Assembly (NCBI GenBank): GCA_937921525.1
Contig: CAKZUM010000442.1
Coordinates: 1 to 7,802 of the forward strand
Reading direction: 5' to 3'
DNA: 7,802 nt
Source of the DNA: an uncultured Saprospiraceae bacterium
Lineage (GTDB): Bacteria > Bacteroidota > Bacteroidia > Chitinophagales > Saprospiraceae
Both the position numbers and the translations under genes were made by a program. Positions 1-6,001 of the stretch are shown one piece after another (positions within the stretch are counted from its first letter, which is position 1; the number at the start of each line of letters is the position of its first letter). Under the pieces are notes generated by a model that worked only from the letters and a program-made list of their open reading frames with translations, did not search any database and was not told the DNA's origin.

Positions 1-138
1 GTTTAGAACAGAGAGCAGAGAAGAGAGAGTAGAGACGTATTTCGATTAGAAAACAACGAAATTTCGTCATTTTTTAAACGAAATCTGTCTCTACTCTCTG
101 CTCTCTATTCTCTGCTCTTTAAAATGTCCAGTAGTGTG
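1..138. repeat. Family A palindromic MITE-like element, left copy (5' end cut by window)
   Basis: Positions 1-125 align without gaps to 7678-7802 with 11 mismatches (114/125). This copy supplies the outer right end, AATGTCCAGTAGTGTG (123-138). The copy at 7662 supplies the outer left end, CACACTACTGGACATT, which is its exact reverse complement. Joined, the two give a unit of about 154 bp with terminal inverted repeats of about 52 nt. The inner part of the arms is purine-rich on one side and pyrimidine-rich on the other (GAGAGTAGAGAC against GTCTCTACTCTC). The centre contains the self-complementary ACGAAATTTCGT (57-68). There is no coding potential. The element ends 19 bases from the feoB stop codon, so its hairpin may also terminate feoAB transcripts. 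A similar ATTCTCTGTTCTTTT at 141-155 resembles the arm end and may be a leftover partial copy. The MITE label is an inference from structure only. Confidence 0.85.
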
Positions 139-156
139 ATATTCTCTGTTCTTTTC

Positions 157-2307
157 CTACTTAAATAATTGGTAAACAATTAAACTGCCAAAATAAGCCA
201 AGCCCGTCATAAAGAAAAATTGAATAATGGGCCACTTCCAGCTATTCGTTTCTCGCTTTACTACAGCCAAGGTACTCATACACATCATCGCAAAAACATA
301 AAATATTAAGAGCGATAAAGAGGTAGCAAAATCATAAACAGGTCGCCCTGTGAGTGGATTTTTTTCTCTAGCCATCCGATCTTTAATAGACCCCTCATCT
401 TCTTCACTACCGATACTATAGATGGTTGCCATAGTTCCCACAAATACCTCTCTGGCGGCAAAAGAAGTAATCAAAGCGATGCCTATTTTCCAATCAAAAC
501 CTAGCGGTCGGATTGCTGGTTCTATAAATTTACCAAGATGGCCTGCATAGGAAGCTTCAATTTTATTGGCAGCAATTAAATCTGCCGTTTGTGTTTCACT
601 AAAGTTTTTTTGTTCAGCTAATGTAATTGCCTGCGTCTCTGCCTCTGCTATCTTATTTCCTGGTCCGTAAGAAGCCAATACCCAAAGTACGATAGATACA
701 ACTAATATAATTCTTCCTGCTTCTATTGTAAACGTCTTTACTTTTTCCCATACATTCAACAGCACATTTTTAACGACAGGCATTCTATATTCTGGTAGTT
801 CTAACATTAAAAAACTTCGTTCTTCAGAATGAAGCAACCGTTTTAAAATATAGGCAGACCCTAATGCCGCTACAATACCCAATAAGTATAAGCCCATAAA
901 GGCTAGACCCTGTGCATTGAATATCCCCCAACTAGCGGTAGCTGGCACCACAAATCCAATCAATACGGTATACACAGGAATACGAGCAGAACAACTAATA
1001 AAAGGCGTTACCATAATACTAATCAAGCGTTCCTTCCAATTACTGATTGTTCGAGTAGACATTACTGCAGGAATGGCACATGCTGCCCCTGATACTAAGG
1101 CGACAATACTTCGACCATTCAAGCCGAAACGCTGCATAACATTATCAAACATATAGACCGCCCGCGCCATATACCCTACTTCTTCTAATATGGAAATCAA
1201 TAAAAATAAAATAGCAATCTGTGGAATAAAAATCAGAATTCCGCCAAGACCAGCAATAATTCCATCCGTCAACAAATCAGAAACCCAGACCTCTGGCAAA
1301 GTTGTTTTTACAAAGTCATTCAAATTAGCAAACCCCGCATCAATCAAATCCATTGGAAGTCCAGACCAAGAATAAATTGCCTGAAACGTCAATAACATTA
1401 ATGCAAAAAAGATAATAGGCCCCCAGATGCTATGAGTAACAATATTGTCTATTTTGTCCGTCAAACTTAATCCTTGCCCTTCAGGTCGTTGAATTGCCTT
1501 CTTCAACATAGGTGTAAAACGATCATACCGCTGCATCACTTCTCGGACTTGCATACTCAAGCGATTAAAACCACTTTCAATAATATGCTCATTTATATGA
1601 TCTCGATCTGATTGGTTTAGAAAAGGTAAGCGTCCAGAATTTTGAGCTATTAGTAAAGCTAGGTAAGGATTGTCTATATTAAGTTTAGATTGAACTACTT
1701 TAGTTAAATCTTTTTCCCCTTTAGACAATTCGTAGAAGGCATTTAATTGTTGTTGTTTAGGCTCTTCTATTAGCTGGCTTATTTCTTTTTTTAGCTGTGG
1801 AATATTTTCGCCATCTCTAGCACTAATCGCTATTACAGGCACTTTTAAGGAAGCTTGCAATGCCGCAGTATCATACCAAATTTGTTCCTTTCTTGCTGCA
1901 TCAGCCATATTTAAGGCAAGCAACGTGGGGATTCCTAAATCTCTTATTTGTGTAAATAGCAACAAATGCTGCTCTAGGTGGGTAATATCTGCAACATATA
2001 CCAGTAAATCTGGGTAGTACGGATCTTCTTGATTAGCCAAAATATTTAAGACGACCCGCTCATCTTGAGAGGTAGGATAGAGGCTATAAGTGCCAGGGAA
2101 GTCTACTAATCGTACTTTTTGATTATTTAATTGAAAATTCCCTACTTTCTTTTCAACAGTGACGCCAGGGAAATTTCCCACTTTTTGGCGCAGTCCTGTT
2201 AACTGATTAAATACAGTAGATTTTCCACAATTGGGATTACCAATAAGGGCTACTGTAACTACTTTTTTCTCCTGTAAAGGTGACTTAACTACTTCAGCAT
2301 TATACAT
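157..2307 (-). CDS. feoB: Ferrous iron transporter FeoB (GTP-binding membrane protein)
   Basis: FeoB imports Fe2+ across the inner membrane, using a cytosolic GTPase domain to control the pore. The 716-residue protein has the full family layout. The G1 P-loop is GNPNCGKS (23-30), the switch region includes GNFPGVTVE (44-52), G3 is DFPG (69-72; Leu is more usual than Phe), G4 is NMAD (133-136) and G5 is SAR (162-164). A helical linker leads to a multi-helix membrane part starting near residue 294. Gate motif 1 is ACAIPA (Cys410) and gate motif 2 is SCSARIP (Cys439). The first differs from the textbook GCNVPA; from memory this variant is common in Flavobacteriia-like FeoB, so it is probably a clade trait. 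The conserved AAREVFVGTM segment and C-terminal helices are intact. The ATG at 2307 lies inside the end of feoA, a 19-base overlap that suggests coupled translation. Length is normal and there is no frameshift. Confidence 0.97.
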   Translation of the reverse strand: MYNAEVVKSPLQEKKVVTVALIGNPNCGKSTVFNQLTGLRQKVGNFPGVTVEKKVGNFQLNNQKVRLVDFPGTYSLYPTSQDERVVLNILANQEDPYYPDLLVYVADITHLEQHLLLFTQIRDLGIPTLLALNMADAARKEQIWYDTAALQASLKVPVIAISARDGENIPQLKKEISQLIEEPKQQQLNAFYELSKGEKDLTKVVQSKLNIDNPYLALLIAQNSGRLPFLNQSDRDHINEHIIESGFNRLSMQVREVMQRYDRFTPMLKKAIQRPEGQGLSLTDKIDNIVTHSIWGPIIFFALMLLTFQAIYSWSGLPMDLIDAGFANLNDFVKTTLPEVWVSDLLTDGIIAGLGGILIFIPQIAILFLLISILEEVGYMARAVYMFDNVMQRFGLNGRSIVALVSGAACAIPAVMSTRTISNWKERLISIMVTPFISCSARIPVYTVLIGFVVPATASWGIFNAQGLAFMGLYLLGIVAALGSAYILKRLLHSEERSFLMLELPEYRMPVVKNVLLNVWEKVKTFTIEAGRIILVVSIVLWVLASYGPGNKIAEAETQAITLAEQKNFSETQTADLIAANKIEASYAGHLGKFIEPAIRPLGFDWKIGIALITSFAAREVFVGTMATIYSIGSEEDEGSIKDRMAREKNPLTGRPVYDFATSLSLLIFYVFAMMCMSTLAVVKRETNSWKWPIIQFFFMTGLAYFGSLIVYQLFK

Positions 2308-2510
2308 TCAGCTTCCTTGTTTCTAATAGCAAATTGTTGATTTTCCATCTTCAAATAAATAGCACCACCTAATGGCGCTTTCCTAACTACCTGTACATCA
2401 TTGCCCGGTAAAATCCCCATGGTCATTAATTGACAACCTGCTTGTTCGTCAGAAAAAGCTGCAATAGTACCACTTTTCCCTAATTCTAGATTATTTAGTG
2501 TATTTGGCAT
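2289..2510 (-). CDS. feoA: FeoA, small SH3-like partner of FeoB
   Basis: FeoA is a small cytosolic beta-barrel (SH3-like) protein that supports FeoB-dependent ferrous iron uptake, probably by binding FeoB. This one has 73 residues, about the family norm. It shows the core pattern: an N-terminal LGKSGTIAAF strand, CQLMTMGILPGNDVQVV in the middle (the usual LxxLGxxPGxxV), then KAPLGGAIYLKM and the terminal FAIRNKEAECI strand. It is the first gene of the minus-strand feoAB unit. Its TAG stop lies within feoB, whose ATG is 19 bases upstream of the end of feoA. The bases before the ATG (AATAAATAGAAG on the coding strand) give only a weak AGAAG-like ribosome site, as is usual in Bacteroidota. Many Bacteroidota fuse feoA to feoB; here they are separate genes. 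Confidence 0.93.
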   Translation of the reverse strand: MPNTLNNLELGKSGTIAAFSDEQAGCQLMTMGILPGNDVQVVRKAPLGGAIYLKMENQQFAIRNKEAECIMLK

Positions 2511-2690
2511 CTTCTATTTATTTAAAATCCTTATTTTAATTTAATCTAAATAAAGCATAAATTTAAAACTAAATCGCATTAAAAAAAGGAATATCTCTAA
2601 AATTTATCCATAAATAGACAAGATTTTCTTTTCTTTTTACAAATCCAATACATATCGCTCCTTGTATGGACTCTTTAACAAGAAAATATT

Positions 2691-2762
2691 TTCTATATCG
2701 TACACTTTTTAATTTTTATAAAAAATACTGTTTTTGGAACAGATCGTCGAGGTTTGTAACTT
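2691..2762 (+). repeat. Family B element, half copy
   Basis: These 72 bases align without gaps to 5380-5451 with four mismatches (68/72). They comprise the outer terminal repeat (TTCTATATCGTACACTTTT), the A/T-rich arm, and the GATCGTCGAGG stretch that forms the left side of the 27-bp stem in the full copy. Similarity stops at 2762, just inside that stem, and no matching right half is present nearby. This is therefore a truncated or decayed copy rather than a complete palindrome. Confidence 0.85.
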
Positions 2763-2910
2763 TTGATAATCCTAAACTACATAATATTAGTCTTGTTCCT
2801 AAATAAATCTATTGCACCTCTATAACATTTTTCAAGAATACTTTCTATTTCACTCATCTAAAATGTAATGTATTACGTAGATATTTCTATGCTAATTTCT
2901 ATTTTAGATT

Positions 2911-2918
2911 TAATTTTG
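2911..2918 (+). promoter_or_regulatory. Possible -7 promoter element (TAATTTTG)
   Basis: TAATTTTG matches the Bacteroidota -7 consensus TAnnTTTG exactly and lies 106 bases upstream of the ATG at 3025. I see no clear TTTG-type -33 element at the expected distance, and the region is AT-rich, so a chance match is quite possible. Confidence 0.22.
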
Positions 2919-3024
2919 CAATAAGTGAAACGAACAAAATAATTTGTGCCAGAAGGCGTAGTTATTTAATTCCTTTCACTAATAACGCACTATAGTAATA
3001 TCCTAATCACGAATTTACCAATCC

Positions 3025-3696
3025 ATGATTTATCTTTTATTAAGATTATTATTTGTTATAGCCTTAGGCACTTTTTGTATAAAGTTGTTTTATCAGCTCA
3101 TTTCAAATTTTCAACCTAGTGGAAATAAAATTGTTGACGATTTAAAATCCTTAAAGAAAGAGGTGGCAGAGTGGCCGAAAAATCTAGTGCCGTGGAGTAA
3201 AGAAGAAATGGAATTATTGTCGTTTGAACAAATGCACCAAGAAATAAAAAAAGGCCTATCAAAAAGTGCAAAAGGTATTTTTACTTCCGTCTACCATGAA
3301 CCATTATTGATTTATAATTACAAGCAATATTTGTCTCGTGGGGTCAATGCTTTGTTATATGCACGAACATCCAAACATGAATTTGCTTACCGCATTAACA
3401 AAAAAGAAGTCATTATCAGTATTGACAATGAATACGCAGGAGTGCTTAAGGAGAATGGGCAATTCTTTGGTGGAGAAAAAAATAATTTGATTGCAGAAAT
3501 CAATAGAGATGATACTTTAGATCTGCACCCTGTAAAAATCGGAACTAAGGAAGTGGGTCGAGTCGTAAATCCAAACAAAGCAGCTGTTCCAAATCCTCGA
3601 GCATTCAAATTGGTAGGCCCACTAGAAGAAAAAGAAGAAGAAGTTTTTCTTTCACTGGCTATTTTAGAAATGGTCACCGAATCTTTTAATAAATAG
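3025..3696 (+). CDS. Hypothetical membrane-anchored protein, 223 aa
   Basis: I do not recognise this protein with confidence. Residues 3-25 (MIYLLLRLLFVIALGTF and following) form one hydrophobic segment, either a signal anchor or a single membrane helix. A polar, Lys/Glu-rich linker follows (about 33-62, SLKKEVAEW and LVPWSKEEMELL). The rest, about 85-223, looks rich in beta strands, with alternating hydrophobic residues (HEFAYRINKKEVIISIDNEYAGVL, 24 residues near 118-141, named here only by its ends HEFAYR and YAGVL). It closes with a hydrophobic helix-like FLSLAILEMV. A strand-rich body followed by a hydrophobic C-terminal helix loosely recalls the tubby-C/LURP-one/scramblase fold; this is a guess from pattern only. 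The gene stands alone on the plus strand, divergent from feoAB, with a palindromic element 25 bases after its stop. Start choice: the ATG at 3025 directly precedes the hydrophobic segment. Confidence 0.8.
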   Translation: MIYLLLRLLFVIALGTFCIKLFYQLISNFQPSGNKIVDDLKSLKKEVAEWPKNLVPWSKEEMELLSFEQMHQEIKKGLSKSAKGIFTSVYHEPLLIYNYKQYLSRGVNALLYARTSKHEFAYRINKKEVIISIDNEYAGVLKENGQFFGGEKNNLIAEINRDDTLDLHPVKIGTKEVGRVVNPNKAAVPNPRAFKLVGPLEEKEEEVFLSLAILEMVTESFNK

Positions 3697-3886
3697 AGTG
3701 TAAAGACGGCAAATTTATTCATCGGATCACTTGCAGTGGAATGTCGTCAACTTAAGGAACTAGATGTCTAAATACGCATAATTCAACGCAGATTTAAATG
3801 ATTTTATAGGTCGCCTGTATTAGATGTGTTCAGTAGGTCGAGAGCGTGACTTACCTGTATGGTGGCTTTCAACTGTCAACATCCTT

Positions 3887-3926
3887 CACGACCTACAAAA
3901 ATCCATATAGCTACGAAGTAGCTCCG
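3887..3926. repeat. Internal module of family C, copy 1 (hairpin AGCTAC-GAA-GTAGCT)
   Basis: CACGACCTACAAAAATCC is followed by a perfect 6-bp hairpin, AGCTAC/GTAGCT with a GAA loop at 3909-3923, and then CCG. The flanks TCCATA and TATTGGA extend the stem imperfectly. The same arrangement recurs 87-98 bases downstream. Confidence 0.7.
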
Positions 3927-3973
3927 TATTGGAGTAGGACAAAATTAGTAATAAAAAAGTCAACGCCTAGATA

Positions 3974-4026
3974 CACGACCTACAAAGATCCAAAAAAAAT
4001 CCGTGTAGCTACGAAGTAGCTCCGCG
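3974..4026. repeat. Internal module of family C, copy 2 (hairpin AGCTAC-GAA-GTAGCT)
   Basis: CACGACCTACAAAGATCC (one base different from copy 1) is followed by an A-rich insertion, then the same hairpin at 4007-4021 and CCGCG. The flanking CGTG and CGCG pair once G-U is allowed. It runs into the right terminal arm of family C. Confidence 0.7.
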
Positions 4027-4064
4027 TTGAATTATGTCTTATAAGCTGCCTAGTTTTTCTTAAG

Positions 4065-4100
4065 TTGATCAGACCACTAGAAGTGATCCGATCAATTTTT
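4065..4100 (+). terminator. Hairpin plus T-run, possible terminator within the family C right end
   Basis: TTGATCAGACCACT (4065-4078) pairs with AGTGATCCGATCAA (4082-4095) across an AGA loop. That gives 12 of 14 pairs with two A-C mismatches, and TTTTT follows (4096-4100). The shape suits intrinsic termination on the plus strand. However, the nearest upstream gene ends about 370 bases earlier, and the bases are also part of the transposon-like arm, so a role as terminator is only possible. Confidence 0.3.
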
Positions 4101-4137
4101 GAAAAACGCCCCTGAATTGTTTTACACTCAATTGATA

Positions 4138-4204
4138 AACACATAGGCGCACATAGATCACATAGTGTGATGTATTAATTGTGTCTTTTGTTCCTTTTGT
4201 GGTT
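4138..4204. repeat. Family D imperfect palindrome with CACATAG heptamers
   Basis: CACATAG occurs three times, at 4140-4146, 4150-4156 and 4159-4165 (steps of 10 and 9 bases). The right side, 4179-4204 (TTGTGTCTTTTG to TTTTGTGGTT), is a loose reverse complement of the left side, made of CACAAAAG-like units. A perfect 15-nt palindrome, ATCACATAGTGTGAT, sits at 4157-4171. The element ends 32 bases before the cytochrome ATG. It resembles a class of short intergenic palindromes I recall as common in Bacteroidota, so the heptamers need not be protein-binding sites. Confidence 0.5.
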
Positions 4205-4236
4205 CAAAAAAATAGCAACATATAGAAGATAATCCA

Positions 4237-5319
4237 ATGAAAAAATATTTCTTGCTACTAGTACTCCTCCCTTTTCTGCTTCAATGCAACAAGTCGGAAG
4301 ATATCACCACGCCTACCATCATTACGCCTACCCCGCCTGAGACGACTCTAGTGGAAGTGACTGTTCCTGATGGAAAGGGTTTTGATTTATTGTCAGCGTA
4401 TAATTTCTTTGAAGGAGCAATAGCCGATCTAAATCCTAATACCGAAGGAGGTGTTATACCTTATGATTTAAATACAACTCTATTTAGTGATTATGCGGAA
4501 AAAGCAAGGTTTATTTATGTTCCAGAAGGCCAGCAAATTCCTTTTGATACCACTAGTACTCTGAATCTACCCACGGGTACTGTTCTAATTAAGCATTTCT
4601 TTTACCCTAAGCCAGATGGAACAGAAGACTATATTGAAACGCGATTGTTCATTAAAAGAATGGATGGCTGGCAACCAGAAATATATGAATGGAATGATGC
4701 ACAGACAGATGCAGAGCGAACCGTCATTGGTGGCACTAGGCAATTAACAATTACGGCAAATGGCGAACAACGTACGTTCAACTATTTGATTCCCAATCAA
4801 AATCAGTGTAAAAACTGTCATGCTTATAATGGAGACATTCAACCCATTGGTCCTACTGTATCGAATTTGAATAAACTGTACGACTATGCGGACGGTAGTG
4901 CCAATCAATTAGATAAATGGCAAGCAGCAGGGATATTAAGTACAGCTACCCATTCCGAATTACCCAAATGGTCTAGCATTGACGATACTTCTACTAGCTT
5001 ACACGATAGAGCACGCGCATACCTAGCCGTCAATTGTTCTTCTTGTCATCGTAGAGAAGGCTCCGCTGCCAATTCTGGATTATATCTTGATTACCACAAT
5101 CAAGATTCTTTAAGTTTAGGTTTTTGGAAGACGCCTGTGGCTGCAGGAAATGGATCTGGTGGTTTGTCTTTTGCTATTCACCCAGGAAATGCAGACCAGT
5201 CAATCTTGTTATACCGAATGATTTCAGATGAAGTGGAGGGAAGAATGCCAGAGATTGGCAGAGAGTTATTGCATGAGGAAGGGATTGATTTGATTCGGGA
5301 GTGGATTGATAGTATGTGA
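4237..5319 (+). CDS. SO2930-like diheme c-type cytochrome lipoprotein
   Basis: This is a secreted, lipid-anchored diheme cytochrome, presumably an electron carrier on the periplasmic or outer-membrane face. The start MKKYFLLLVLLPFLLQC is a lipoprotein signal with the lipobox Leu-Leu-Gln-Cys and lipidated Cys17, followed by a Thr/Pro-rich tether (about 20-38). The region after residue 45 (LLSAYNFFEG, then VIPYDLNTTLFSDYAEKARF) has the sequence pattern I recall for the SO2930/HNE_0200 diheme family (TIGR03806). The two heme-binding motifs are CKNCH (191-195) and CSSCH (267-271). GRMPEIG (Met337) is a likely axial ligand for the second heme; no matching Met for the first heme is obvious. Members of this family are, as I recall, usually next to a parallel beta-helix partner, and none is present here. 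The redox partner is unknown. Length of 360 is usual, and the ATG is fixed by the signal peptide. It is monocistronic, with palindromic elements on both sides. Confidence 0.9.
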   Translation: MKKYFLLLVLLPFLLQCNKSEDITTPTIITPTPPETTLVEVTVPDGKGFDLLSAYNFFEGAIADLNPNTEGGVIPYDLNTTLFSDYAEKARFIYVPEGQQIPFDTTSTLNLPTGTVLIKHFFYPKPDGTEDYIETRLFIKRMDGWQPEIYEWNDAQTDAERTVIGGTRQLTITANGEQRTFNYLIPNQNQCKNCHAYNGDIQPIGPTVSNLNKLYDYADGSANQLDKWQAAGILSTATHSELPKWSSIDDTSTSLHDRARAYLAVNCSSCHRREGSAANSGLYLDYHNQDSLSLGFWKTPVAAGNGSGGLSFAIHPGNADQSILLYRMISDEVEGRMPEIGRELLHEEGIDLIREWIDSM

Positions 5320-5369
5320 TCTTTCGATAGTTGATTTAAAGATTCCGTTAAAGTAAATATTATCTTATC

Positions 5370-5563
5370 AATTAAATTTTTCTATACCGTACACTTTTTA
5401 AATTTTATAAGAAATACTGTTCTTGGAACAGATCGTCGAGGTTTGTAACTTCGATGCAGTATGATTATCGTATAGCATCGAGGTTACAAACCTCGACGAT
5501 CCTATAGTTTTTTATAGTATTTGCCAAAGAACCTAAAAGTGTACGATAGAGAATTAAATTTTT
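5370..5563. repeat. Family B full palindromic element with flanking 12-bp direct repeat
   Basis: The element spans about 5382-5551. Its ends are imperfect inverted repeats sharing CGTACACTTTT (5387-5397, and the reverse complement near 5535-5545). At its core is a 27-bp stem, 5431-5457 with 5475-5501, with a single mismatch (G-U in RNA) and a 17-base loop. The 12-mer AATTAAATTTTT occurs exactly at 5370-5381 and again at 5552-5563, directly abutting the two ends, as a target-site duplication would. The shared left half matches 2691-2762 at 68 of 72. No transposase is present. It lies 51 bases after the cytochrome stop and could also end that transcript. Confidence 0.85.
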
Positions 5564-5802
5564 ACTTTTTTTCATTGAAAAAAAAAAGTAACAAAAAATT
5601 CTAGGCTGAAAAAACGGCTTGACACAAGGCTAGCTCCCGCACCCACTTTTCAGCCAGTCCACCCGCTTAGACGTTGACACGGTTGATCTTGGGAAACTCC
5701 TATCCATAACAACGAATTGTTGGTGGTAGATATTTTTAAAATAGCTGACACCTTTTCGTAGACCCAGATATCAGGCATTTGCCACAATCTCTTGATAGTT
5801 AG
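5564..5802. other. Non-coding stretch with an A/T hairpin and a GGCTGAAAA/TTTTCAGCC inverted repeat
   Basis: 5564-5589 can fold as ACTTTTTTTC-ATT-GAAAAAAAAAAGT, an A/T hairpin that might act as a bidirectional terminator between the convergent cytochrome and methyltransferase genes. GGCTGAAAA (5604-5612) and TTTTCAGCC (5647-5655) form a 9-bp inverted repeat around a GC-richer stretch (GGCTAGCTCCCGCACCCAC). From 5656 to 5802 I see no gene. A minus-strand frame of about 55 codons is open but has no recognisable homology. The GC-rich patch differs from its surroundings and may be another dispersed repeat or a remnant. Confidence 0.5.
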
Positions 5803-5986
5803 AAATTTTGTAACTATTCAGCATATGTTAAGAACCCACCCCGACCCTCCCTTAAAAAGGGAGGGAGATGTCTACGATTGAAAAATTCGTTTTGGAAACG
5901 AAATATTTTCATTTCAACGTCTCCCCCTCTTTGTAAGAGGGGGTCGGGGGGAGTTTAAGATTGTATGCTGAATAGTAACTAAATTT
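5803..5986. repeat. Family E palindromic element with three hairpins (184 bp)
   Basis: The terminal inverted repeats are 23 nt, 5803-5825 and 5964-5986, and match at 21 of 23 with the shared core ACTATTCAGCATA. Inside are CCCACCCCGACCC on the left and GGGTCGGGGGGAG on the right, which pair. Each is followed by its own perfect 9-bp hairpin: CCCTCCCTT-AAA-AAGGGAGGG (5845-5865) and CCCCCTCTT-TGT-AAGAGGGGG (5923-5943). The centre is a third hairpin, TTCGTTT-TGG-AAACGAA (5886-5902). The unit begins 15 bases beyond the methyltransferase stop and may end that operon's transcripts, although no T-run follows the stems. It has the form of a MITE, and no direct repeat is seen at its borders. Confidence 0.82.
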
Positions 5987-6001
5987 TACAAAAAACAAGC
6001 T

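Larger units (their letters stand above)
2511..3024. other. AT-rich divergent intergenic region between feoA and the 3025 gene
   Basis: These 514 bases separate two divergently transcribed units and must hold both promoters. I find no credible open reading frame and no tRNA or rRNA. The contents I can point to are the half family B element (2691-2762); an inverted pair ATCTAAAAT (2856-2864) with ATTTTAGAT (2901-2909) around a small palindrome GTAATGTATTAC (2865-2876); and AGTGAAA (2924-2930) with TTTCACT (2974-2980). Just upstream of feoA, 2531-2552 is an A/T-only imperfect palindrome that could be a metal-repressor site, but its base composition makes this weak. I saw no TAnnTTTG match on the minus strand for feoA. 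Confidence 0.6.
3721..4092. repeat. Family C long inverted-repeat element, non-coding (372 bp)
   Basis: The left arm, 3721-3789, and the reverse complement of 4024-4092 are both 69 nt and align along their whole length. Shared blocks include ATCGGATCACTT (12), AGTGG, TCAACTTAAG, AACTAG and CATAATTCAACGC (13), separated by diverged bases and compensating one- or two-base gaps. Between the arms lie about 234 bases with no open frame of note. They contain a duplicated module (see 3887 and 3974) and GTAGGTCG (3833-3840), the reverse complement of CGACCTAC in each module. I read this as a MITE or a decayed insertion sequence reduced to its ends. No target-site duplication is evident at the borders. 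Confidence 0.75.

Noticed and set aside
917..1375. Two plus-strand open frames (917-1156 and 1190-1375)
   Set aside because: Both are antisense to feoB, whose reading frame and motifs are continuous through this region; their translations show no family features.
2531..2552. Fur or DtxR-type iron box upstream of feoA
   Set aside because: It is composed almost only of A and T and is only loosely palindromic; in such AT-rich DNA this is expected by chance. Iron control is plausible biologically but not shown here.
3387..3722. Minus-strand open frame of 111 codons
   Set aside because: It lies antisense to the 3025-3696 gene, is low-complexity Ser/Phe-rich and has no recognisable domain. The plus-strand frame has a coherent membrane segment and start.
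3887..4026. CRISPR-like pair of repeated hairpins
   Set aside because: Only two copies, with unequal internal insertion, no regular spacer and no cas genes; better explained as an internal duplication of family C.
4157..4171. CRP/FNR-type operator
   Set aside because: The palindrome reads TCACA-TAG-TGTGA, the inverse order of the TGTGA-N6-TCACA consensus, and it sits in a repeat-like unit.
5650..5778. Short minus-strand open frame of 42 codons beginning MPDIWVYEKV
   Set aside because: No recognised motif, no clear ribosome site, and its end overlaps the inverted repeat at 5647-5655. Kept only as a possible remnant in the findings.
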